Below are positions 1 through 5,784 of a DNA stretch of 5,784 nucleotides, in pieces. The DNA comes from Streptomyces griseoluteus. Lineage in GTDB: Bacteria; Actinomycetota; Actinomycetes; Streptomycetales; Streptomycetaceae. The stretch spans positions 1-5,784 of the forward strand of contig JOBE01000115.1 of assembly GCA_000717735.1 (NCBI GenBank), read 5' to 3'. Within the stretch, counting starts at the first letter, position 1. The number at the start of each line of letters is the position of its first letter. The notes under the pieces were generated by a model. It searched no databases. It was given only the letters and a program-made list of their open reading frames with translations, and was not told the DNA's origin. A program made the translations under genes and the position numbers.

Positions 1-99
1 GAGCCCCGCATGACGGCGAGGACCTGGTGGCCGTTGCGCCGGGCGTCGGACAGCTTCTCGACGAGGAGGAGGCCCACGCCCTCGGCCCAGCCGGTGCCG
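1..99. repeat. 99-bp direct terminal repeat, copy 1 (in KS coding sequence)
   Basis: Identical base for base to 5686-5784. It encodes the KS segment from GTGWAEG to AVMRG in the downstream PKS gene (residues 266-297). Identity includes every third codon position. The repeat reaches the window edge, so its true length is unknown. Confidence 0.97.
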
Positions 100-794
100 T
101 CGGCGTCGGCGGAGAAGGACTTGCTGCGGCCGTCGGCGGCGAGCCCGCGCAGGCGGGAGAACTCGACGAAGGCGACCGGCGTCGACATGACGGTGACGCC
201 GCCGGCGAGGGCGAGGTCGCACTCGCCGCGCCGCAGGGCGTTGGCCGCCAGGTGGAGGGCGACGAGCGAGGAGGAGCAGGCGGTGTCGATGGTGACGGCC
301 GGGCCTTCGAGGCCGTACGTGTAGGAGAGGCGGCCTGAGGCGATGGAGCCCGCGCTGCCGCTGAAGAGGTAGCCCTCGAAGCCCTCCGGCGGGAGGTGGG
401 GGCGTGAGCCGTAGTCGTTGTACATGACGCCGGCGAACACACCGGTCCTGGTGCCCTTGAGCGAGACCGGGTCGATGCCGGCCCGCTCGAAGGTCTCCCA
501 GGCGGTCTCCAGGAGGAGGCGCTGCTGCGGGTCGGCGGCGAGGGCCTCGCGGGGGGACATGCCGAACAGCTCGGGGTCGAAGAGGTCGGCGTCGTAGAGG
601 AAGCCGCCTTCGCGGGAGTACGAGGTGCCGACCTGCTCCGGGTCCGGGTTGTAGAGGGTCTCCAGGTCCCAGCCGCGGTCGGTGGGGAAGTCGGAGACGG
701 CGTCGACCCCGTCGGCCACCAGCTGCCACAGGTCCTCGGGGGACGCGACGCCTCCCGGGTAGCGGCAGGCCATGGAGACGATGGCGATCGGCTC
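1..794 (-). other. Ketosynthase domain, N-terminal two thirds (downstream PKS)
   Basis: Residues 34-297. The nucleophile motif [14 protein letters not shown] contains C206, so this is a condensing KS and not a KSQ-type loading domain, which has Gln in place of Cys. Other conserved landmarks are FPTDRGWD (69-76), the FGMSPREA block (110-117) and [13 protein letters not shown] (121-133). The HGTGT and KSNIGH histidine motifs fall outside the window. Confidence 0.95.
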
Positions 795-893
795 CTGCTC
801 CTTGTCCTCGACCTCGCGCAGACGCTTGCGGGCGTCTCGGGCGTCGGCGATGGCCCTCTTGAGGTATTCGCGGAGTTGTACCTCGTCAGCCAC
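1..893 (-). CDS. Modular type I polyketide synthase, N-terminal part: docking helix and first part of KS
   Basis: The start of a PKS protein; 297 codons are visible before the window ends. Residues 1-33 form a charged helix beginning [15 protein letters not shown], the usual N-terminal docking coiled coil. The KS follows from [15 protein letters not shown] (34-48); family members usually have IVGM where this has IVSM. The catalytic Cys is C206 in DTACSSS (codon 276-278), and the two KS histidines would lie beyond the edge. The GTG start at 893 is well supported: an in-frame TGA at 900-902 blocks any earlier start, GGGGAG lies at 904-909, and docking homology begins at residue 1. The first codons are less GC-biased than the rest (GTA, CAA, GAA, CGA, CGT). 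The KS condenses the incoming chain with the extender on its module's ACP. Downstream domains are not visible unless the 99-bp terminal repeat joins this fragment to the other CDS. Confidence 0.97.
   Translation of the reverse strand, partial: MADEVQLREYLKRAIADARDARKRLREVEDKEQEPIAIVSMACRYPGGVASPEDLWQLVADGVDAVSDFPTDRGWDLETLYNPDPEQVGTSYSREGGFLYDADLFDPELFGMSPREALAADPQQRLLLETAWETFERAGIDPVSLKGTRTGVFAGVMYNDYGSRPHLPPEGFEGYLFSGSAGSIASGRLSYTYGLEGPAVTIDTACSSSLVALHLAANALRRGECDLALAGGVTVMSTPVAFVEFSRLRGLAADGRSKSFSADADGTGWAEGVGLLLVEKLSDARRNGHQVLAVMRG
795..893 (-). other. N-terminal docking domain (coiled-coil helix) of the downstream PKS
   Basis: Residues 1-33 carry the LREYLKRA core followed by an Arg/Lys/Glu-rich heptad-like helix ending just before the KS motif EPIAIV. 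In actinobacterial PKSs this helix dimerises and binds the C-terminal tail of the preceding protein, fixing the order of the assembly line. It resembles the common class 1 type. The partner is inferred, not shown. Confidence 0.85.
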
Positions 894-980
894 GTGAATT
901 CAGCTCCCCGGGGGTGGTGTGTCCGATGGCCAGTGGGTGGGTGGTGGCCGGTGCTTCCGGTGGTCCGGCGGGACGCCGGG
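894..980 (-). other. 87-nt intergenic spacer between the two PKS genes
   Basis: A short non-coding gap between the TGA of one PKS and the GTG of the next. I see no promoter-like hexamers. One nucleotide after the stop codon lies a small inverted repeat, CCGGCG/CGCCGG with a 3-nt loop (965-979). It lacks a T-run and is short for this GC content, so I do not call it a terminator. The two genes are probably co-transcribed. Confidence 0.7.
904..909 (-). promoter_or_regulatory. Ribosome binding site for the downstream PKS gene
   Basis: GGGGAG on the minus strand, with 10 nt between its end and the GTG start at 893. Together with the in-frame TGA at 900-902 it fixes the start. The spacing is at the long end of the usual range but acceptable. 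Confidence 0.75.
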
Positions 981-3900
981 TCATTCGAGTTCGTCCAGGA
1001 GCGCGAAGAGTTCCTCGTCGCTCGCCGTCTCGAGGTCCTGGTCGTCGGCGGTGTCCTCGGGCCGTCCGGGGTCACCGGCGCCCTCGGCAGCCCTGAGCAG
1101 TTCCTTGAGCCGTGCGGTGATCAGGTCGCGCGCCTCCTGGTCCGGTGCGGCGGCGGCGATGGCCGCCTCCAGGCCGGCGAGGGGGGCGAGGACCGGTTCG
1201 GCCGGCGAGGCCTCCTCGACGGCCAGTTCGCCGAGCAGGTGGGCGGCGAGCGCCTGCGGCGACGGGTGGTCGAAGACGAGGGTGGTCGGCAGCCGCAGTC
1301 CGGTCGCCCGGTTGAGCTGGTTGCGCAGTTCGACGGCGGTGAGGGAGTCGAAGCCGAGCTCCTGGAAGGCCCGGTCGGCCTCGATGCGGCCGGGGTCGCC
1401 GTGTCCGAGGACACCGGCCACCTGGGCGCGCACGAGGTCGGTGAGGGCGCGTTCCCGCTCGGCGGGGCCGAGGGCGGCGAGCCGCTGGGCGAGCGACGCC
1501 TCGTCGGTGGTCCCGCCGCTCGCGACGGTGGTGGTGCGGCGCTTGGCCGGGCCGGCGAGGGCGCGCAGGACGGGCGGCAGTTCGTCGCCCCTGCTGCTGA
1601 GGACCGCCGTGTCGAGGCGGGTGACGGCGAGGACGGCTTCTCCTGTGGCGGGGGCAGCGTCGAAGAGGGCCATCGCCTCCTGGGAGGCGAGGGGCCGCAG
1701 GCCCACGCGGGCCAGGCGGCGCAGGTCGGTCTCGTCGAGGCTGCCGGAGATCGTGCTCGCCTGGGCCCACAGGCCCCAGGCGAGGGAGATGCCGGGCAGG
1801 CCGTGGGCGCGGCGGTGGGCGGCGAGGGCGTCGAGGAAGGTGTTGCCGGCCGCGTAGTTGGCCTGTCCCGCGGTGCCGATGAGGCCGGCGACGGAGGAGT
1901 AGAGGACGAAGGCGGTGAGGTCCAGGTCGCGGGTGAGTTCGTGCAGGTTCCACGCGGCGTCGACCTTGGGGCGCAGGACCTTGTCCAGCTGGTCGGCGGT
2001 GAGCCGGGCGGCGACGCCGTCGTCGAGGACGCCCGCGGTGTGCACGACGGCGGTCAGCGGGTGGTCGGCCGGGACGGCGGCGAGGACGCGGGCCAGGGAG
2101 TCGCGGTCGGTGACGTCGCAGGCGACGGTCTCCGCGTGGGCTCCGAGTGCCTCCAGTTCGGTGTGGAGTTCGGCGGCGCCGGGGGCGTCGGGGCCGCGGC
2201 GGCTGAGGAGGAGCAGGCGGCGGGCGCCGTGTTCGGTGACGAGGTGCCGGGCGAGGACGGCGCCGAGGGCTCCGGTCGCGCCGGTGACGAGGACGGTGCC
2301 CTGGTCCCAGCGGGGGGCGGCCTGGGTGTCGGCGGCGGGGGTGGTGCGGGTGAGGCGGGGGACGGTGAGGGCTCCGCCGCGTACGGCGACCTGCGGTTCG
2401 CCGCTGGCGACGGCGGCGTCCAGCCCGCTGTCGGTGGGGACGGCGGGGTCGAGGTCGACGAGGACGATGCGGCCGGGGTTCTCGGTCTGGGCGGACCTGA
2501 GGAGGCCCCAGACTCCGGCGTGGGCCAGGTCGGTGACGTCCTCGGTGCCGACGGCGACGGCTCCGCGGGTGGTGACGACGAGCCGGGTGTCGGAGAGCCG
2601 GTCGTCGGCGAGCCAGCCCTGCACGGTGTCGAGGACTCCGGCGACGGAGGCCCGTGCCCGCTCGGGCAGCGTGCCTCCGGTGTCGGCCGGGTCGGCGGCG
2701 GCGGGCAGGAGGAGTACGGCGGGTGCGGGGGCGCCCGCGTCGAGCGCCGCGGCGAGGGCGGGCACGTCCTCGTACGTGTCGCCGTGCCCGAGCACCGCCC
2801 AGCCGGTACGGGCCGGGGTGGCCGTGCCGGTGGGGGGCAGGGCCGTCCAGCCGAGGCCGAAGAGGCCGTCGCGGGCGGCCGTTCCGGCTTCGCGGAGGGC
2901 CTCCTCGGACAGCGGGCGAAGCAGCAGCGAGTCGGCGGAGGCGACGGGGGCGCCCGCGCCGTCGGCGACGGTGAGCGCGACCCGCAGGGAGTCGACGCCG
3001 GACCGGTCGAGGGAGAGCCGGACGCGCAGGACGGTCGCCCCGGTGGCGTACAGGCTCACTCCGGACCAGGAGAACGGCAGCCAGGAGGGGCCTTCGGGCT
3101 CGGCGACGCCGGGGAGCAGCGGGTGCAGGGCGGCGTCGAGGAGGGCCGGGTGGAGGCCGAAGCGGGGGGCGTCGGCGCGATGGGCCTCGTCGAGGACGAC
3201 CTCGGCGAAGAGTTCGCCCTCGGTCTTCCAGAGGCGGCGCAGTCCCTGGAAGGCGTTCTCGTAGCCGTATCCGGCGGTGGCGAGCCGGTCGTACACGCCG
3301 TCGAGGCCGACTTCGGCGGCGCCGGCCGGGGGCCAGGCGAGCAGCCCCTCGGGGGTGGCGGCGCCGCTGCCGAGGCGTCCTTCGGCGTGCAGGGTCCACG
3401 GCAGGTCCGTGTCGTCGCCGCGGCCCTGGTCGGGCCGGGCGTAGACGGCGAGGGTGCGGCCGCCGGTCGCGTCGGGTTCGCCGACGACGACCTGGAGCTG
3501 GACCGCGCCCCGCTCGGGCAGGATCAGCGGCGCGGCGAGCGTCAGTTCGTCGACGCGGTCGCAGTCGACCTGTTCGGCGGCGCGGAAGGCGAGGTCGAGG
3601 AGGCCGGTGGCCGGCAGGAGGACGGTGCCGCGGACGGCGTGGCCCTCCAGCCAGGGGTGGGTGCGGCGGGAGAGGCGGCCGGTGAAGAGGTACGCGTCGC
3701 GGTCGGCGACCCGGACGGCCGCGCCGAGCAGCGGGTGGCCGCCGTCGGCGAGGCCGAAGCCCTCGGCGTCGCCGGGGGTGGCCGATCCCTCCAGCCAGTA
3801 GCGGGCGTTCTCGAAGGCGTACGTGGGCAGGTCGACCCGGCGGGCACCGGGGAAGTACGACTGCCAGTCGGGGCGGGTGCCGCGCAGCACGATGCCGGTG

Positions 3901-5784
3901 AGGGCGGTGGCCACGGTCTCGGCCTCGGGCCGGCCGGACCGGAGCAGCGGGGCGAGGAAGCCGGCCTCGCGGGTCAGGCACTCCTGGGCCATGGCGGTGA
4001 GGACGCCGTCGGGGCCCATCTCCAGGTACTCGGTGACGCCGAGTTCCTCGAGGTGGCGGACGCCGTCGTGGAAGCGGACCGCCTCGCGGATGTGGCCGAC
4101 CCAGTAGTCGGGCGAGGTGAGCTGTTCGGTGGTGGCGAGGACGCCGGTGACGTTGGAGACGACGGGGATGCTGGGCGCGTGGTAGGTGAGGCCCTCGGCG
4201 ACGTGCCGGAACTCGTCGAGCACCTCGTCCATGTGCGGGGAGTGGAAGGCGTGGCTGACGGGCAGCCGCTTGGTCTTGCGGCCGCGGATGCGCCAGACGG
4301 TCCTGATCTCCTCGACGAGCTCCTCGTCACCGGAGATGACGGTGGCCCGGGGGCCGTTGACGCCCGCGACGGCGACGGAGTCGTAGTCGTAGTCGGCGAG
4401 CAGGGACCGTACCTCCTCCTCTCCCGCCTGGATCGCGGCCATCGCGCCGCCCTCGCGGGCGGCCTGCATGAGGCGGCCGCGTTCGGCGACGAGCGTGCAC
4501 GCGTCGGCGAGGTCGAGGACTCCGGCGAGGTGGGCGGCGGTGACCTCGCCGATGGAGTGGCCGAGGAGGTAGTCGGGGGTGATCCCGTGGTGTTCGGCGA
4601 GCCGGAAGAGGGCGACCTCGATGGCGAAGAGCGCGGACTGGGTGAACGCGGTCTGGTCGATCAGCGCCGAGTCCGCCGAGCCCTCGGGGGCGAAGAGGAC
4701 GTCCTTGACGGGCCGGAACAGTTCGGTGTCGAGGTGCCTGCACACCTCGTCGAGGGTTTGCCGGAAGACCGGGGACGACTCGTACAGTTCGCGTCCCATG
4801 CCGAGCCGCTGGCTGCCCTGTCCGGTGAACAGGAAGGCCGTCTTGCCGCGGCGTCCGGCGGCCGCGCGGCCAACGGCGGGCGTGGACTCGCCTCGGGAGA
4901 GGGCCGCGAGGCCGTCCATGAGGGTGGTGCGGTCGGCGCCGAGGACAGCGGCGCGGTGCTCCAGGGTGGCGCGGGTGGTCGCCAGGGAGAAGCCGACGTC
5001 GGCCGGGGCGAGTTCCGGGTGTTCGGTGAGGTGGTGGTGCAGGCGGCCGGCCTGGCGGCGCAGGGCGGTCTCGTCCTTCGCGGTGAGGATCCACGGCAGG
5101 AGGGCGGTGTCGTCGGCGGCCTCGGCGGCGATGGTGGCCGGGGATCCGGTGGTCGCCGCGGAGACCGGGGCGGCCGGGACGGGGGCCGGAGTGTCGGGGG
5201 CCTGCTCCAGGATGACGTGGGCGTTGGTGCCGCTGATGCCGAAGGAGGACACCGCCGCGCGGGCGGGACGGCCGGTGGCCGGCCACTCCCTGGCCTCGGT
5301 GAGCAGCTCGACCGCGCCGGCCTCCCAGTCGATGTGCGGGGAGGGGTCCTCGGCGTGGAGGGTCTTCGGCAGGGTGGCGTGCCGCATGGCCTGGATCATC
5401 TTGATGACGCCGCCGACTCCGGCCGCGGCCTGCGCGTGCCCGATGTTCGACTTGAGGGAGCCCAGGTAGAGCGGGCGGTCCTCGGGGCGGTCCTGCCCGT
5501 ACGTGGCGAGCAGGGCCTGTGCCTCGATCGGGTCGCCGAGGCTGGTGCCGGTGCCGTGCGCCTCGACGGCGTCGACGTCGGCGGGGGTGAGGCCGGCGCC
5601 GGCGAGGGCCTGGCGGATGACCCGCTCCTGCGCCGGACCGTTGGGGGCGGTCAGGCCGTTGGAGGCGCCGTCCTGGTTGACGGCGGAGCCCCGCATGACG
5701 GCGAGGACCTGGTGGCCGTTGCGCCGGGCGTCGGACAGCTTCTCGACGAGGAGGAGGCCCACGCCCTCGGCCCAGCCGGTGCCG
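981..5784 (-). CDS. Modular type I polyketide synthase, C-terminal part: KS(partial)-AT(malonyl)-DH-KR-ACP-docking
   Basis: A cytoplasmic multienzyme that extends a polyketide chain by one malonyl unit, then reduces and dehydrates the beta-keto group. It is open at the window edge: 1600 codons run from 5783 to the TGA at 981-983, and the start lies outside. Domains, with residues counted from the codon at 5783: KS C-terminal half (1-193), AT (315-612), DH (683-957), KR with structural subdomain (974-1402), ACP (1447-1519) and a C-terminal docking region (1530-1600). There is no enoylreductase between DH and KR. All catalytic residues expected in the visible domains are present. The internal GTG at 5762 is not the start, because KS sequence continues upstream of it in frame. 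The missing N-terminal part should be about 265 residues if the protein begins with this module, or more if other modules precede it. It lies 87 nt upstream of a second PKS gene on the same strand, probably in the same operon. The family assignment is very secure; the final product is unknown. Confidence 0.98.
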   Translation of the reverse strand, partial: GTGWAEGVGLLLVEKLSDARRNGHQVLAVMRGSAVNQDGASNGLTAPNGPAQERVIRQALAGAGLTPADVDAVEAHGTGTSLGDPIEAQALLATYGQDRPEDRPLYLGSLKSNIGHAQAAAGVGGVIKMIQAMRHATLPKTLHAEDPSPHIDWEAGAVELLTEAREWPATGRPARAAVSSFGISGTNAHVILEQAPDTPAPVPAAPVSAATTGSPATIAAEAADDTALLPWILTAKDETALRRQAGRLHHHLTEHPELAPADVGFSLATTRATLEHRAAVLGADRTTLMDGLAALSRGESTPAVGRAAAGRRGKTAFLFTGQGSQRLGMGRELYESSPVFRQTLDEVCRHLDTELFRPVKDVLFAPEGSADSALIDQTAFTQSALFAIEVALFRLAEHHGITPDYLLGHSIGEVTAAHLAGVLDLADACTLVAERGRLMQAAREGGAMAAIQAGEEEVRSLLADYDYDSVAVAGVNGPRATVISGDEELVEEIRTVWRIRGRKTKRLPVSHAFHSPHMDEVLDEFRHVAEGLTYHAPSIPVVSNVTGVLATTEQLTSPDYWVGHIREAVRFHDGVRHLEELGVTEYLEMGPDGVLTAMAQECLTREAGFLAPLLRSGRPEAETVATALTGIVLRGTRPDWQSYFPGARRVDLPTYAFENARYWLEGSATPGDAEGFGLADGGHPLLGAAVRVADRDAYLFTGRLSRRTHPWLEGHAVRGTVLLPATGLLDLAFRAAEQVDCDRVDELTLAAPLILPERGAVQLQVVVGEPDATGGRTLAVYARPDQGRGDDTDLPWTLHAEGRLGSGAATPEGLLAWPPAGAAEVGLDGVYDRLATAGYGYENAFQGLRRLWKTEGELFAEVVLDEAHRADAPRFGLHPALLDAALHPLLPGVAEPEGPSWLPFSWSGVSLYATGATVLRVRLSLDRSGVDSLRVALTVADGAGAPVASADSLLLRPLSEEALREAGTAARDGLFGLGWTALPPTGTATPARTGWAVLGHGDTYEDVPALAAALDAGAPAPAVLLLPAAADPADTGGTLPERARASVAGVLDTVQGWLADDRLSDTRLVVTTRGAVAVGTEDVTDLAHAGVWGLLRSAQTENPGRIVLVDLDPAVPTDSGLDAAVASGEPQVAVRGGALTVPRLTRTTPAADTQAAPRWDQGTVLVTGATGALGAVLARHLVTEHGARRLLLLSRRGPDAPGAAELHTELEALGAHAETVACDVTDRDSLARVLAAVPADHPLTAVVHTAGVLDDGVAARLTADQLDKVLRPKVDAAWNLHELTRDLDLTAFVLYSSVAGLIGTAGQANYAAGNTFLDALAAHRRAHGLPGISLAWGLWAQASTISGSLDETDLRRLARVGLRPLASQEAMALFDAAPATGEAVLAVTRLDTAVLSSRGDELPPVLRALAGPAKRRTTTVASGGTTDEASLAQRLAALGPAERERALTDLVRAQVAGVLGHGDPGRIEADRAFQELGFDSLTAVELRNQLNRATGLRLPTTLVFDHPSPQALAAHLLGELAVEEASPAEPVLAPLAGLEAAIAAAAPDQEARDLITARLKELLRAAEGAGDPGRPEDTADDQDLETASDEELFALLDELE
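984..1196 (-). other. C-terminal docking domain of the upstream PKS
   Basis: Residues 1530-1600 after the ACP. An Ala/Leu/Glu-rich helical stretch ([13 protein letters not shown], then [12 protein letters not shown]) is followed by an acidic, Gly/Pro/Asp-rich linker and the terminal helix [13 protein letters not shown]. This is the usual architecture of class 1 actinobacterial docking tails: a dimerising four-helix part, then an acidic recognition helix that binds the N-terminal coiled coil of the next protein. Confidence 0.88.
1227..1445 (-). other. Acyl carrier protein domain
   Basis: Residues 1447-1519. The phosphopantetheine attachment serine is S1480 in [15 protein letters not shown] (codon 1344-1346). 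The following [19 protein letters not shown] is the usual end of the ACP fold. It carries the growing chain within the module and passes it to the next KS. A single ACP is seen, and no thioesterase follows, so this is not a chain-releasing module. Confidence 0.96.
1578..2864 (-). other. Ketoreductase domain, B-type
   Basis: Residues 974-1402, made of a structural subdomain (from FGLGWTALP) and a catalytic Rossmann subdomain starting near 2297. The NADPH loop is GATGALG (1168-1174). The catalytic residues are K1273, S1297, Y1310 (codon 1854-1856, in GQANYAAGN) and N1314. The LDD motif at 1253-1255 (2019-2027) and Leu instead of Trp three residues before the catalytic Ser indicate B-type stereochemistry, which with an active DH normally leads to a trans double bond. 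Confidence 0.93.
2913..3737 (-). other. Dehydratase domain, catalytic dyad intact
   Basis: Residues 683-957. Removes water from the beta-hydroxyacyl chain. The HxxxGxxxxP motif is complete (H715, G719, P724; His codon 3639-3641), and the second catalytic motif [10 protein letters not shown] holds D883 (codon 3135-3137). Between them the normally conserved YGPxFQG reads YENAFQG (3243-3263). With the KR present and the dyad intact I predict an active domain, with slight doubt because of that motif. Confidence 0.92.
3948..4841 (-). other. Acyltransferase domain, predicted malonyl-CoA specific
   Basis: Residues 315-612. Loads the extender unit onto the ACP. The catalytic Ser410 is in GHSIGEV (codon 4554-4556), the conserved Arg is R435 in AERGRLMQ, and the catalytic His is H514 in HAFH (4242-4253). 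HAFH in place of YASH, a hydrophobic residue in GHS-I-GE in place of Gln, and the [13 protein letters not shown] block are the established signatures of malonyl rather than methylmalonyl selection. The post-AT linker ends in the usual LPTYAF...RYWLE. Confidence 0.94.
5205..5784 (-). other. Ketosynthase domain, C-terminal part (upstream PKS)
   Basis: Residues 1-193. Both KS histidines are present: EAHGTGT with H76 (codon 5556-5558) and KSNIGHA with H116 (codon 5436-5438). The domain closes with the conserved [15 protein letters not shown]. The active-site Cys would lie upstream of the window edge, so activity of this particular KS cannot be confirmed from this piece alone. Confidence 0.96.
5686..5784. 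repeat. 99-bp direct terminal repeat, copy 2 (in KS coding sequence)
   Basis: Second copy of the terminal repeat, in the KS of the upstream PKS gene and in the same reading frame as copy 1. The offset between copies is 5685 bp, a multiple of three. This is a highly conserved KS stretch, so sharing between modules of one cluster is plausible. Confidence 0.97.

Noticed and set aside
891..912. Cluster of restriction palindromes (CACGTG, GAATTC, CCCGGG) as a sign of a cloning junction
   Set aside because: The sequence runs straight from a plausible ribosome binding site into a natural docking-domain start. No vector sequence is present, and three hexamers in a GC-rich spacer can occur by chance.
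965..979. Hairpin just after the PKS stop codon as a transcription terminator
   Set aside because: It has only a 6-bp stem with a 3-nt loop, no T-run, and a co-directional PKS gene starting within 90 nt. Such short inverted repeats are frequent by chance at this GC content.
919..3264. Long open frames on the plus strand (for example 919-1857 and 1915-3264)
   Set aside because: They are antisense to clear PKS coding sequence, are rich in Arg/Ser/Ala, show no recognisable domain, and are the expected by-product of high-GC codon use on the opposite strand.
1072..3981. 969-codon open frame on the minus strand in another frame
   Set aside because: Its product is a low-complexity Arg/Pro/Gly-rich string, and it overlaps the AT-DH-KR-ACP frame, which carries all the catalytic motifs.
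5762..5764. GTG at 5762 as the start of the large PKS gene
   Set aside because: The KS frame continues upstream of it to the window edge (GTGWAEG), and the protein would lack the KS active-site Cys. It is an internal valine codon.
1..5784. A small plasmid or phage genome suggested by the direct terminal repeats
   Set aside because: No replication initiator, origin-like repeats, partition, mobilisation or structural genes are visible, and the repeat itself is conserved KS coding sequence.

Overview
The window is a fragment of a modular (assembly-line) type I polyketide synthase (PKS) locus. Very high GC content, strong G/C preference at third codon positions, a GTG start with a GGGGAG ribosome binding site, and typical actinobacterial PKS motifs and docking domains all point to Streptomyces or a close relative. 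Essentially all of the DNA is coding, and all of it lies on the minus strand.

Reading in the direction of transcription (high to low coordinates), the window opens inside a ketosynthase (KS). It continues through a malonyl-type acyltransferase (AT), dehydratase (DH), B-type ketoreductase (KR), acyl carrier protein (ACP) and a C-terminal docking domain, ending at a TGA at 981-983. An 87-nt gap carries the ribosome binding site of a second PKS gene. That gene starts with GTG at 893 and encodes an N-terminal docking helix and the first part of a KS, including its active-site Cys, before the window ends at base 1. On the textbook reading, the first protein hands its chain to the second through the matched docking domains. 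The complete module predicts a malonyl extension, beta-keto reduction and dehydration, giving one trans double bond, the unit from which polyenes are built.

The most notable feature is that bases 1-99 and 5686-5784 are identical. Both encode the same KS segment in the same frame. The period is 5685 bp, exactly 1895 codons. Joining the ends through this repeat gives one uninterrupted 1865-residue protein with a complete single-module layout (docking, KS, AT, DH, KR, ACP, docking). The terminal repeat could therefore make the piece look like a closed circle. I see no replication, partition or mobility gene, so a circular replicon is unlikely. The likelier explanations are an assembly-graph loop at a shared KS sequence, or tandem, nearly identical single-module PKS genes collapsed into one unit. 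No RNA genes, CRISPR arrays or insertion sequences were seen.
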